Below, in pieces: positions 47,782 to 56,693 of a stretch of DNA of 64,000 nucleotides (position 1 is its first letter; every line of letters begins with the position of its first letter). The notes under the pieces are model-generated. The model saw only the letters and a program-made list of their open reading frames with translations. It did no database searches and was not told the DNA's origin. Position numbers and translations under genes: made by a program. Source of the stretch: Phycisphaera sp. (GTDB lineage: Bacteria; Planctomycetota; Phycisphaerae; Phycisphaerales; UBA1924); assembly GCA_025916675.1 (NCBI GenBank), contig CP098402.1:739205-803204 (forward strand), in the 5' to 3' direction.

Positions 47782-48897
47782 ATGAAGCTCATCCTCTTCG
47801 ACGATGGCAAGGGCGAACTTTCGCCGCTCACAGACGTCCGCCCGGCCTTCGACGTTCGCACCGGCGCGTGGACCGCTCTCGAACGCTGGGCCGATATCGG
47901 CATGACGCCGGCGTGCCTGCTCGTGCCCAAATATCAGGCCGACCTCGCGCGCGACCTGTACCCCAAGACGCCCGTAAACGACACGCCACCGAGGGGCGCC
48001 GTGCTCGTCAACGGCCGCTGGCCGCTGGCCGCCGAGCAGGCCGAGACGATCGCCGAACTCGAAGAATGCCACGCGCTGACGCACGATGGCACGATTCTTG
48101 CCGCCCGTGTCGGCGATGGTGGGGGAGATCCGCTCGATCCCGATTCGTACACGGCGAAGGACCACGACGGCCCGATCCTCGACCGCTGCTGGCACGTGCG
48201 CACCCATCGCGACGCCTGTATCGCTTACGACCTCTCGCGCATGGCCCCGGCCAAGGGCGTGGTCGTTCGAGAAGGCGCGAACGTCGCCGAGAGCGCCGTG
48301 CTGGACGCCAGCAACGGCGCGATCGTCATCGACAAGAACGCCCGCGTCGGCCACCACGCCGTCATCCTTGGCCCCGCGTACATCGGCCCGGGCTCGACGG
48401 TCATCGAGCACGCCACCATCCGCCCCAACACCGCCATCGGCCCGGTCTGCAAGGTCGGCGGCGAGATCACCGGCGTCATCTTCCAGGGCTACACCAACAA
48501 GGCCCACGAGGGCTTCCTGGGCGATTCGTACGTCGGCAAGTGGGTCAACCTGGGGGCGGGCACGACCAACAGCAACCTGCTCAACACCTACGGCCCGGTC
48601 GTCATCGACCGCCAGCGCACCGGCGAGACCTTCATGGGCTGCGTGCTGGGCGACCACGTGCGCACCGCCATCGGTACGCGCATCATGACCGGTGCCGTCG
48701 TGGGCACGGGCACCATGTGGGCGGCCAGCAAGCCGATCATCGGCCGTATTGGCCCGATGCGCTGGTCGACCGATGCGGGCGAGAAGCCCTACCGCCCCGA
48801 GAAGTTCCTCGAGGTCGCCATCGCCGCCATGGCCCGGCGTGACGCAAGGCCGACACCCGCCGAACAGGCGAGATTTATTGAGCTCGTGGGCCAATAA
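47782..48897 (+). CDS. GlmU-like sugar-1-phosphate uridylyl/acetyltransferase
   Basis: 371 residues. The N-terminus MKLILFDDGKGELSPLTDVRPAFDVRTG matches the alternative GlmU family (TIGR03991 type) found in Bacteroidetes and planctomycetes. The degenerate nucleotidyltransferase part is followed at about residue 160-330 by a left-handed beta helix with hexapeptide repeats (AVILGPAYIGPGSTVIEHATIRPNTAIGPVCKVGG, in several coils). The C-terminal part includes LGAGTTNSNLLNTYGPV, as in GlmU-type acetyltransferases. It would supply UDP-GlcNAc for peptidoglycan, which fits its place 20 bases after mreD. Confidence 0.82.
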   Translation: MKLILFDDGKGELSPLTDVRPAFDVRTGAWTALERWADIGMTPACLLVPKYQADLARDLYPKTPVNDTPPRGAVLVNGRWPLAAEQAETIAELEECHALTHDGTILAARVGDGGGDPLDPDSYTAKDHDGPILDRCWHVRTHRDACIAYDLSRMAPAKGVVVREGANVAESAVLDASNGAIVIDKNARVGHHAVILGPAYIGPGSTVIEHATIRPNTAIGPVCKVGGEITGVIFQGYTNKAHEGFLGDSYVGKWVNLGAGTTNSNLLNTYGPVVIDRQRTGETFMGCVLGDHVRTAIGTRIMTGAVVGTGTMWAASKPIIGRIGPMRWSTDAGEKPYRPEKFLEVAIAAMARRDARPTPAEQARFIELVGQ

Positions 48898-48951
48898 CGC
48901 TAGCATCGGTCGGGCGTTTGCGGTAACTTAGGAGCAGAAGGGGAACCCGCC

Positions 48952-49638
48952 ATGCGTCTGACCGTTGCCGCTATCGTGCTTGCCTCCACCTCCGTCGCGT
49001 TGGTTCAGACCGAGTCGTACACGATCGAGATCCAGGTCGATCGGCCGGTGCTGGAGCCGGGCGAGTTTGCGCGTGTGATCCTGGCTCCGGCGTTCGACAC
49101 CAGCCGAGACTGGGCGATGGCTGCGGTCAGCTTCGACCTTGCCGCCCCGAGGATGGGTGAGGGCATTTCCGGTCTCTCAGGCATGCCGCCATGGGACTCG
49201 ATGCCATCGTCGCCGATCCGCTGCGACATTGGCCTGTGCGGATTCCTGGCAGGCCAGCTCAACTTTCCGGCGGCGGACATCTACGCCGATCCGAGCAGCC
49301 CATTGCCGGCCTTCGAGTTCTCATACATGGCACCGGACGTATCCGAGCCTGCCGAAGTCGTGTTCGAGACCAGAACCAATAGATTCGATGTGTATCCCGA
49401 CCGCGAGAGCAGCGTGTCCGCCTCCCGCCTCGACGAATTCACTGAAGGCAGCGCCACCATCCTCGTCGTCCCCTGCCGCGCCGACTTCGACCTCGACGGC
49501 GAGCTCAATATCTTCGACTTCCTCGCCTTCCAGAATGCCTTCGTCACGGGCGACCCGATGGCCGACTTCGACTTCGACGGCGAGCTGACCCTGTTCGACT
49601 TCCTGGCCTTCCAGAACCGCTTCGACCAGGGCTGCTGA
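48952..49638 (+). CDS. Secreted protein with C-terminal GC-type dockerin
   Basis: 228 residues; signal peptide MRLTVAAIVLASTSVALVQ. The middle 150 residues start with a strand region (YTIEIQVDRPVLEPGEFARVIL) that resembles a cohesin-like or NEAT-like beta sandwich of other planctomycete dockerin proteins, but no family is certain. The C-terminal pair is DFDLDGELNIFDFLAFQNAF and DFDFDGELTLFDFLAFQNRF, ending DQGC. It is the cleanest example of the repeat in this window. It stands 54 bases after the GlmU-like gene but is probably an independent unit. Confidence 0.75.
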   Translation: MRLTVAAIVLASTSVALVQTESYTIEIQVDRPVLEPGEFARVILAPAFDTSRDWAMAAVSFDLAAPRMGEGISGLSGMPPWDSMPSSPIRCDIGLCGFLAGQLNFPAADIYADPSSPLPAFEFSYMAPDVSEPAEVVFETRTNRFDVYPDRESSVSASRLDEFTEGSATILVVPCRADFDLDGELNIFDFLAFQNAFVTGDPMADFDFDGELTLFDFLAFQNRFDQGC

Positions 49639-49710
49639 CAGTCCTACGGAAGACCCAAACTGCCAGTCTGGAACGATTCCAAGCCTCAATTCCGGGCCCT
49701 ATGCTGTCCC

Positions 49711-50109
49711 ATGCACCTACGCCACAGCGACCATGACCATGGGCCCAAGGAGGTCCCCGTCAAGTTCATCCTGGAAGATCCAGAGGCCCTCACCGGTTCC
49801 GAGCGCGAGGAGTGGGAAGTGCTGGCCGCCAAGGGTGAGCACCTGCTCGAGGTCGCCATCGACAACGGCATCAACATCGAGCACGCCTGCGGCGGCGTGT
49901 GCGCTTGCTCAACGTGCCACGTGTACATCGAGAAGGGCATGGACGAGGTGACCGAGGCCACCGAGGCCGAGGAAGACCGCGTCGAGGAGGCCCCAGGCCT
50001 GCAGATGAACAGCCGGCTGAGCTGCCAGTGCGAGATCGAGGGCGACGGGCCCATCACGGTCCGGGTTCCCGCGTGGAACCGCAACGCCGTCAAGGAAGTA
50101 CCGCACTAG
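49711..50109 (+). CDS. fdx: 2Fe-2S ferredoxin, adrenodoxin/ISC type
   Basis: 132 residues. The cluster-binding motif is IEHACGGVCACSTCHVYIEKG, with a fourth Cys in SRLSCQCEIEG; this C-X5-C-X2-C-Xn-C pattern with CGG and STCH is that of the ISC-type/adrenodoxin ferredoxins, which deliver electrons for Fe-S cluster assembly. The N-terminus has a His-rich start (MHLRHSDHDHG) and an insertion GSEREEWEVLAAKG. The isc genes are not adjacent. The gene is convergent with the pterin dehydratase. Confidence 0.9.
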   Translation: MHLRHSDHDHGPKEVPVKFILEDPEALTGSEREEWEVLAAKGEHLLEVAIDNGINIEHACGGVCACSTCHVYIEKGMDEVTEATEAEEDRVEEAPGLQMNSRLSCQCEIEGDGPITVRVPAWNRNAVKEVPH

Positions 50110-50138
50110 CTCTACACGGATTGGTTGTGCTGGTCCGG

Positions 50139-50477
50139 TCAGGCCGTGGCTGCCGCGATCGCATCGGACGCTTGATCGGCGAAGGCCGCCAGATCGAAGT
50201 CTTTGACCGTGATGCCACCGGCGTCGTGGGTCGACACCGTTAGGGTTACCTTCGAGTAGCGGATCAGCAAGTCGGGGTGGTGCTGCACACGCTCGGCTTC
50301 TTCGGCCACCTCGTTTACAAAGCGGATCGAGGCCCGGAAATCCGCGAACTCGAACGTCCGCTGGATCTCACCACCCACCTCGGTCCACTCGGGGTGGTGC
50401 GTCAGGCGATCCTTCACCTCGGCTTCGGAGAGCTTCTCCATAGGGCAGTACTCCATCGATCCGGTTACGGGGGCCAT
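50139..50477 (-). CDS. Pterin-4a-carbinolamine dehydratase
   Basis: 112 residues from the ATG at 50477 (MAPVTGSMEYCPMEKLSE), preceded by GGAGG at 5 bases. The enzyme dehydrates 4a-hydroxytetrahydropterin and is also found where no aromatic hydroxylase exists. The signature EEAERVQHHPDLLIRYSKV followed by STHDAGGITVKDFDLA contains the active-site histidines. No phenylalanine hydroxylase gene is nearby, so its partner is unknown. Confidence 0.92.
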   Translation of the reverse strand: MAPVTGSMEYCPMEKLSEAEVKDRLTHHPEWTEVGGEIQRTFEFADFRASIRFVNEVAEEAERVQHHPDLLIRYSKVTLTVSTHDAGGITVKDFDLAAFADQASDAIAAATA

Positions 50478-50574
50478 CGAATCCTCCGAGGGCCTGCCCG
50501 CCGGGCCCCAACGGTAGCGCCCGGGGCCGACGAACCAACCCGCCCCCAACGGCAACCCTACAAATCCGCCTCAG

Positions 50575-51522
50575 ATGAGCGCCCAACCGCCCGAGATCAC
50601 GCGTCTGGCCCCCTCGCCCACCGGGGCGCTGCACCTGGGCAACGCGCGGACCTTCGTGGTCAACTGGATCCTCGCGCGCCGGCATGGCTGGTGTGTGGTG
50701 ATGCGCATCGAGGACCTCGACGGCCCGCGCGTCAAGCCCGAGGCGATCGATCAGACCTTGGAGACGCTCCGCTGGCTGGGCCTCGACTGGGACGGCGGGC
50801 CCTCGATCCAGAGCCACGACCTGGAGCCGCACGCTCGAGCCATGGATGCCCTGGCCCGTGCGGCACTGGCGTACCCCTGCGAACTCACTCGGACAGAGAT
50901 CGCAGCCGCGGCTTCGGCTCCGCACGCGGGCGATGCCGCCCCGGCCGCCGTCACGCGACCAGCACGCTTAGAGGCCTCGCGATTTGAGAACCGTGAGACC
51001 AACTGGCGTTTCGCGACCCCGGCCACACCGGTCACCATCGACGACGCCTTCTCAGGTAGCACCACACCCAACCTGTCCGAAGACGCCGGCGATTTTGTCA
51101 TCTGGACCAAGCGCGGCATGCCCGCGTACCAGCTCGCCGTCGTGGTCGACGACGCACGCCAGGGCGTCACCCAGGTCGTGCGAGGCGACGACCTTCTGCC
51201 CTCGGCGGCCCGCCAGGTGCTGCTCTACCAGGCCTTGGGCTTCTCACCCTTGCCCACCTACACGCACCTGCCTCTGGTCCTTGGTCCCGATGGCCGCCGC
51301 CTGGCCAAGCGCCACGGCGACAGCCGCCTGACCACTTATCAGCGGCATGGCGTGCCCGTCGAGCGCATCCTGGGCTTGCTGGCCCACTGGTCGCTGCGGG
51401 GCCAGCCCCGGATTCCCATCGAGCTGGCCGAGTTCACCAGCCGCCTCGACGTCGATACCATGCCCCGCGGGCCAGCCCGCTTCACGCCGGAGGATGACGC
51501 ATGGCTTCTCGGACGATCCTGA
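50575..51522 (+). CDS. gluQ: Glutamyl-Q tRNA(Asp) synthetase, zinc motif largely lost
   Basis: 315 residues, the length of GluQRS, which lacks the anticodon-binding domain of GluRS and adds Glu to queuosine in tRNA-Asp. The HIGH-type motif is RLAPSPTGALHLGNARTF, and the KMSKS-type motif is GRRLAKRHGD. ERILGLLAHWSLRG is near the C-terminus. The zinc-binding region usually has C-x-C...Y...C; here only YPCELTRTEI remains, followed by an Ala/Pro-rich stretch. The C-terminus overlaps the DUF192 gene by 22 bases. Confidence 0.85.
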   Translation: MSAQPPEITRLAPSPTGALHLGNARTFVVNWILARRHGWCVVMRIEDLDGPRVKPEAIDQTLETLRWLGLDWDGGPSIQSHDLEPHARAMDALARAALAYPCELTRTEIAAAASAPHAGDAAPAAVTRPARLEASRFENRETNWRFATPATPVTIDDAFSGSTTPNLSEDAGDFVIWTKRGMPAYQLAVVVDDARQGVTQVVRGDDLLPSAARQVLLYQALGFSPLPTYTHLPLVLGPDGRRLAKRHGDSRLTTYQRHGVPVERILGLLAHWSLRGQPRIPIELAEFTSRLDVDTMPRGPARFTPEDDAWLLGRS

Positions 51523-52004
51523 TCGCACTCTTTGCTTTGGTCTCGGTTCTGATGGGCGGTTGTGTACCGGGCGAGGCCGTCTCCAACGACGTCGAGACCA
51601 TTACGATCAACGACCAGACGTTCTTCATGGAGGTTGCCGCCACCGATGCGAAGCGTTTTAAGGGCTTGGGCGGGCGTGAGCTCGTCGAGGACGATGGGGG
51701 CATGATCTTCATCTTCCCCCGGCCCCGCGTGCTCGGCTTCGTCATGCGGGACTGCCTCGTGCCGATCGATATCGCCTTTCTCGACCAGTTTGGTACCGTC
51801 GTGCAGACCCATGAGATGCCCGTCGAGCTTCCCGACCCCGGTGAGAGCCGAGAGGACTACCTGGCCGGTTTGACCACCTACTCCAGCAACGCTGCCGCGA
51901 TGTTCGCCTTGGAGTTCAAGGCGGGCAAGCTCCGAGAACTTGGCCTCGAACGGGGCGATAAGATCGATCTCGACACGACTCGCCTCCAGCAGATGGCCCG
52001 CTAG
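51501..52004 (+). CDS. DUF192 lipoprotein
   Basis: 167 residues. The N-terminus has a lipoprotein signal, IALFALVSVLMGGC, so it is probably lipid-anchored after export. DUF192 follows: VEVAATDAKRFKGLGGRELVEDDGGMIFIFPRPRVLGFVMRDCLVPIDIAFLD holds the family's MF.F......FWM.nt..pLDi.F pattern, with Arg-Asp in place of the usual Asn-Thr. The family is widespread and of unknown function. The ATG lies within the end of gluQ. Confidence 0.85.
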   Translation: MASRTILIALFALVSVLMGGCVPGEAVSNDVETITINDQTFFMEVAATDAKRFKGLGGRELVEDDGGMIFIFPRPRVLGFVMRDCLVPIDIAFLDQFGTVVQTHEMPVELPDPGESREDYLAGLTTYSSNAAAMFALEFKAGKLRELGLERGDKIDLDTTRLQQMAR

Positions 52005-52066
52005 GCCGATACCTCCTCCAGAGGCGCTCCCGCCACGGCTGGTGGTGCGCCCGCGGAGGGCGTCGC

Positions 52067-53335
52067 GTGGCCGTACCGAGCATCATCCTCGCAAGCTCAG
52101 ACCCCGCCGGCGACCCCGCGCGGACGCTCTGGAAGAACATCTGTGACGCCTGGGGTCCGCGTGTTCCTGAGGCCGACCCTATCGACGTGGGTGACCTCGC
52201 CGACGCGCTCATTGCCCAGAGCGAGGGTCAGGATGGGCCGCGCGTGCAGGCTGTCCTGGTGCTGCTCGACGAGGGCACGCCCACGGCAACACTCATTGCC
52301 CTGGCCCACCTGCTGCACGACGCCCAGGCGTTCGGCTTCGTCATGATGCCGGGCATGCCCGCCGAAGTGCAGGAACAGATCAGCGGTGGGGGGCTCGTGG
52401 GCGTCGACGGCGACCACCCGCCGCAGGCCATCGCCACGGGGCTCCGTGCCCTCTTCGGCCGGCAAGAGTCGGTCGAGGAGATGCAGCGCGAGCTGCGCAT
52501 CCTCAGCAGCGCCCAGGGTGGCGTACGCCAGGAAATGGACCGCATGCACGAGGAACTCAACCTCGCCGCGGTGATCCAGCAGGAACTGCTGCCCGCCGAG
52601 CTCCCCGAAGCCGAAGGCCTGGAGTTTGGCGTCATGTTCCGCCCGGCGACGTACGTCAGCGGAGACATCTACGACGTCGCGCGCCTCGACGACGACCGGA
52701 TGTGGTTCTTCGTGGCCGACGCCGTGGGTCATGGCGTGCCCGCGGCGCTGCTGACGATGGTCATCTCGCGCAGCCTGCGCGGCGGCGCGGGCACCCGCAC
52801 GCCCGCCGAGGCCGTGACCGCCCTGAACGCCGATCTCGTTCGTGCCCAGCGCGGCCGCTCGCGGTTCGCCACGGCGGTGTGCGGCACGATCAACATCCGC
52901 ACACGCGAGGTTACGCTGTGTACCGCGGGTCACCCGCCGGCGCTCATTCTCGGGGGTAAAGAACAACGCACCGTCGAATCGGGCGGGGCGCTCCTGGGCG
53001 TATTCGAGGGCGAGCCCTACGAGCAAACGAGCTTTATCCTTGAACAAGGCGAGACCCTCTTGCTCTATAGCGACGGCTACGAGACCGCCTTCCCCGATGC
53101 CGAAGAGGCATCCAAGGGCACGACCGACGGCAAGCTCGACACCGAGGCCTATCTCAAAGAGTTCGCCGGCCTGCCGTGGATTGGGAGCCGCGAAGGGGCT
53201 TGCACGGCCGACGCCATGCGCACGCTGGCCGAGCGCGTTGATTGTCAGGCCGGTTCGCTGCATCAGCAGGACGACCTGACCCTGGTGGCGATTGCCGCGT
53301 TGCCCAAAACCAAGGCGCGCAAGCGCGCGGCGTGA
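52067..53335 (+). CDS. RsbU/SpoIIE-type PP2C serine phosphatase
   Basis: 422 residues from a GTG at 52067, which is preceded by GGAGGGC. Residues about 1-120 look like a degenerate receiver or sensor domain with no obvious phospho-Asp. A helix at about 140-175 (EEMQRELRILSSAQGGVRQEMD) leads to the phosphatase. NLAAVIQQELLPAELPE, then FRPATYVSGDIYDV and FVADAVGHGVPAALLT give the metal-binding Asp of SpoIIE-type phosphatases. The late motif is QQDDLTLVAI. Such enzymes act in partner-switching control of sigma factors; no anti-sigma gene is adjacent. Confidence 0.9.
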   Translation: MAVPSIILASSDPAGDPARTLWKNICDAWGPRVPEADPIDVGDLADALIAQSEGQDGPRVQAVLVLLDEGTPTATLIALAHLLHDAQAFGFVMMPGMPAEVQEQISGGGLVGVDGDHPPQAIATGLRALFGRQESVEEMQRELRILSSAQGGVRQEMDRMHEELNLAAVIQQELLPAELPEAEGLEFGVMFRPATYVSGDIYDVARLDDDRMWFFVADAVGHGVPAALLTMVISRSLRGGAGTRTPAEAVTALNADLVRAQRGRSRFATAVCGTINIRTREVTLCTAGHPPALILGGKEQRTVESGGALLGVFEGEPYEQTSFILEQGETLLLYSDGYETAFPDAEEASKGTTDGKLDTEAYLKEFAGLPWIGSREGACTADAMRTLAERVDCQAGSLHQQDDLTLVAIAALPKTKARKRAA

Positions 53336-53342
53336 GTTCGAT

Positions 53343-53945
53343 CTAGCTCTCGAAGCTCCCTGCAAAGCTATCCATCACCCGCGGCCACGCCTTGGTGAAG
53401 TACTCGTGGACCTGGCCCCACTGTTCGCTTGAGCCGAAGCCCAGGTGGGTGAGCTCTACTCGCGTGCCGTCCTCGACCTTCTCAAAAATCACGACCACGC
53501 GGCTGCGCTTCTCGCGTACTTCGGGGAACGTCGGCGGCGCGTTCCACTCGAAGCTTAGCATCCGCTGCGGCAAATAGCTCAGGATCTTGCACCCCTCCGA
53601 GCCACGCTGCCCCTCGGGTAGTTGCATCGCGAAGTAGACCTCGAAGGGCCCGCCCACACGGAGCTCGACGGTGTTGTTCTCTGTGAGGAAGCTGCCGACA
53701 CCCTCGCTCGTTGTCCATTTGTCCCAGCACGCTTTCGGAGAGGCGGCCACCACCCGGGTTTCCACGATCTGCCGGTCGGTCGGCTTCGTTTCGTGCAGCC
53801 CGCCGTCGATGGTGAGGTCTCCGGTTCCGCTGTTGGGTTCAGCCATCATTGCCCCTTGGGGGTCGCCGGCTGGCCCCATCGCCAGCACCACCAACCCTAC
53901 GCCCAGACCGGCAACCACCGCTACGCCCTGTACCAACCTGCCCAT
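53343..53945 (-). CDS. Exported or membrane-anchored SRPBCC (AHSA1-like) protein
   Basis: 200 residues from the ATG at 53945, with AAGGAG upstream. Unlike most SRPBCC proteins it begins with a hydrophobic export signal or anchor (LVQGVAVVAGLGVGLVVLAMG). The rest is an AHSA1-type fold: ETRVVAASPKACWDKWTTSEGV, RVGGPFEVYF, LSFEWNAPPTFPEVREKRSRVVV and HLGFGSSEQWGQVHEYFTKAWPRVMDSF. AHSA1 relatives bind hydrophobic ligands; an extracytoplasmic copy is unusual. It ends 8 bases from the stop of the phosphatase gene. Confidence 0.8.
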   Translation of the reverse strand: MGRLVQGVAVVAGLGVGLVVLAMGPAGDPQGAMMAEPNSGTGDLTIDGGLHETKPTDRQIVETRVVAASPKACWDKWTTSEGVGSFLTENNTVELRVGGPFEVYFAMQLPEGQRGSEGCKILSYLPQRMLSFEWNAPPTFPEVREKRSRVVVIFEKVEDGTRVELTHLGFGSSEQWGQVHEYFTKAWPRVMDSFAGSFES

Positions 53946-54090
53946 TGCACGCACTCCTTGCTGGGTCCGTCCTTGTCCCAGGGCCGAGCCGCCGCGATGG
54001 GCCCGGCTTTTGCCAACTGCCCTCCCCCAACGCATGGAGTCGCGGGCGGATTCGACCCGTCTCCTTGTTGTTGGTGGTACAGTCCGCCGC

Positions 54091-55838
54091 ATGTCAGGGG
54101 GGCACCCAAAACCCGATCCAAACCCCACGAGCAAGAGGCTGACAGGTAGCTTCGCGCTGCTCGTGGCCTGCTTGGCGCTATGGGTACTGGCAGGCGCGTT
54201 CTATGCCGGTGATATCGGCAAGACCCGCGATGACTACACCTGGCGGTCAACGACCCCGCAACAGGTAGTGTCGCGGTCGCGGACCTCTGGCGTTTGCCAC
54301 TCTTCTGGCGCCCGATCTCGCTCGTTCTCGTCCGCCATCTTGTGAGCCTGACGTGGGATGCCCCGTGGATTGCCAACTTGCTGACCGCCCTGAGCCACGG
54401 CGTGCTCGCGCTGGCCGTGTGGCGATGGTTCCGTACGCTCGGATTCTCGCTCGGTGCGGGTGTGGCGGCGATGGTCCTGCTCACGCTGCCGATGGCATAC
54501 GACGTCATGCACTGGCCGACCGCGATGCCCACCGCTTTGGCCGGGCTGTGCGCGGTCGCTGTTGCCCGTCTCTCGATGTCGGCACCAACGACGGAACGCA
54601 AGATTGCGAATGCCCTGGGCGTCGCTCTGCTCACGTTCGTCGCGTGCTGCCTCAACGAGCAGGCCGTCGCGTGCATGGGTGCCGTGGCACTATTGCCTCT
54701 GGCGACGACCCAGGCCCTACGTCGGCGACTGGCCGCAGCCGCGACGACTGTTCTAGCCGTCGGGCTGCCATCCCTTGGGTACATCCTGCTGGTAAGGCTG
54801 ACGGCGCCGAGCACCCACCGGGGTGGTACGTCCACGCTCGTCTCGCCCGCACGTTGGCTGGAGCGCGGGGGGAGGGTGTTCGAACAGTCATGGAGCCAAC
54901 TCCTCGGGCCGTATGGCAGAGATCTCACGCTGGGCGGTCTCGAAGTAGGTCTGCCAAGCCTCGGCATCGTGGGGGTCGTGCTCCTGGTTGTGGCCGTGGC
55001 GGCGGGTTTCGTGTGGGTGTGGCGTTCGGCTCCACGGGTTCCCACCGAGGATCGCTCGCCCGCCTTGTTGTGGCTCGCGGTCTTCGGGCTCGCGTGGTTT
55101 GTCCTGGGTCTGGTTCCGTTCGTTGTGGTGCAGACCGGCCCGATCGAGGCTCGGCATGTCTACCTGCCGATAGTGGGGCTGCTCTTGGTGGCACTTGTGG
55201 TGTGTCGCGTCACTGGGCGCACGCTGCCGGTTCGTCTCACCCGAACCATTGGCGCGATGGCGGCGAGCGTTGTCGTGCTCTGGTCGTGTGTTGCTGCTGT
55301 GTCGCTCGTGGGCATCCAGACCACACTGCGCGATCGGTATCAGATGGACATGGCCGAAGCGAAGGCCATCGCCGCCCTCTATCCCGATCCGGCACCAGGA
55401 TCGGTTTTCGTGATCGCCCGTGCCGCGTGGCGCGAGGCCGACACGGGCCGGTCGCACTACGACATGCGATTCTGGAGTGCCTGGCAGATGGACCACATGG
55501 CTACCGCCGTGCTCCGGCATGAGTTTGGCCATGACGACATCTACGCCAAGCACCGCTTCTCGATCGCTCTCGGCGCGCCCGCGTCGGAGTTCTCTGCCAA
55601 AGGCTGGACCGTTGGGCTCTCCGATGGTCCGGCCTGGGACGGCGGCCGCCTGCCGCCGGGCCTTATCGAGTGGGATCGCCTGCTCGTCCTCCGGATCGAG
55701 GATGATGGCTCGGTCGTGCCCATCGACCGCCTCGCGCTGATTCGCCAAGAACAGCCGGCCGAGGTCGTTCCCCTGCCGGCGGTGCAAGTCCGGAATCTCG
55801 AGCCGCCGCCGAAACGCTTCGACGTCAGGCTCCGCTGA
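54091..55838 (+). pseudogene. GT-C-like multi-pass membrane protein with one-base frameshift
   Basis: Two overlapping frames appear to be one gene. From the ATG at 54091, frame 1 gives a membrane segment (LLVACLALWVLAGAFYAG) and DIGKTRDDYT. At about 54240 the sense continues in another frame as LAVNDPATGSVAVADLWRLPLFWRPISLV, and then to 55838. One missing C in TACACCTGG would explain it. The joined protein has a DD motif in the first outer loop and about ten membrane helices, like GT-C glycosyltransferases, with a soluble C-terminal 130 residues. The downstream frame has an ATG at 54294, so a truncated protein is possible. A sequencing error is as likely as a real mutation. Confidence 0.6.
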
Positions 55839-55844
55839 GCGTGC

Positions 55845-56675
55845 TCAGCCTTCGGCCAGCTTCTTGAGTTTCTGCAGCCCGTCCTGCCAGCCCTCCTCGA
55901 AGCCGGCGGGCAGATCGTCGTCGAACTCCCCAGCCATGCGGTGCTCGATGCTCACGCGGGTGCCGTTGCCGGCGGCCTCGAAGGCGATGGTCATGTTGGC
56001 GATGAAGGCGTTGGGCATCGTGCAGTCGCCGCGCATCCGCACCTTGCGGCCGGGCTTGAGCATCGTGATCGTGCCGATGACGTTGTGGTCGGACGTGCCG
56101 TCCGGGTGGGCGGTCTCGATGTAGAAGTGCCCGCCGATCTTGCGCTCGGCCTTGGTCGTCTGGGTCTTGCGGCTCTCCTCGCTCTCGTAGAACCAATCGT
56201 TGGGGCGATCGAAGAACAGGTCGTAGACCTTCATGGGCGGGGCGTCGATGGTGATCTCGGTCTGGACCACGCTGGCGGACATGTTGATCGTGTCGGTCGG
56301 CACTGGCGAATCCTCCTGGCTCTCTGCGAGCCTTTGCAGCCCGACGAGCGAACCGGCCCATCGGTCTTGGTATCTGCTCACCCATCGCTCGTACACCCTG
56401 CGCAGGGGTACCGCGTTGAGATAATTCCACTTCTGGCGCCCCTCCTTTCGCGACACGACCAGCCCGGCGGCCTCGAGCACCGACAGGTGCTTCATCACCG
56501 CGAACCGAGTGAGCGCAGGGAACGCGCCGGCGAGGTCGCCCGTGCTGGCGCGGCTCTCGCGTAAGAGGTCCAGGATGGCCCGCCGCGTCGGGTCGCTCAG
56601 GGCCTTCCACACATCATCAATCTCTGCTGAATCGGGATGGGCCGATTCGGGAGTCGTGGGGGGCGGTGCCTCCAT
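55845..56675 (-). CDS. ArsR-type regulator fused to SRPBCC (AHSA1) domain
   Basis: 276 residues. Residues about 18-115 are an ArsR-family winged helix: DVWKALSDPTRRAILDLLRE, RFAVMKHLSVLEAAGLVVSRKEGRQKWNYLN, without the metal-binding ELCVCD motif. After a linker (DSPVPTDTIN), residues about 130-275 are an AHSA1-like SRPBCC fold, EITIDAPPMKVYDLFFDRPNDWF to FEEGWQDGLQKLKKLAEG. In other bacteria these are often two neighbouring genes; here they are one. The SRPBCC part may sense a hydrophobic ligand (inference). It starts 18 bases after the dinB stop, so the two form an operon. Confidence 0.87.
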   Translation of the reverse strand: MEAPPPTTPESAHPDSAEIDDVWKALSDPTRRAILDLLRESRASTGDLAGAFPALTRFAVMKHLSVLEAAGLVVSRKEGRQKWNYLNAVPLRRVYERWVSRYQDRWAGSLVGLQRLAESQEDSPVPTDTINMSASVVQTEITIDAPPMKVYDLFFDRPNDWFYESEESRKTQTTKAERKIGGHFYIETAHPDGTSDHNVIGTITMLKPGRKVRMRGDCTMPNAFIANMTIAFEAAGNGTRVSIEHRMAGEFDDDLPAGFEEGWQDGLQKLKKLAEG

Positions 56676-56693
56676 GCGTCACGCACCCAGCGA

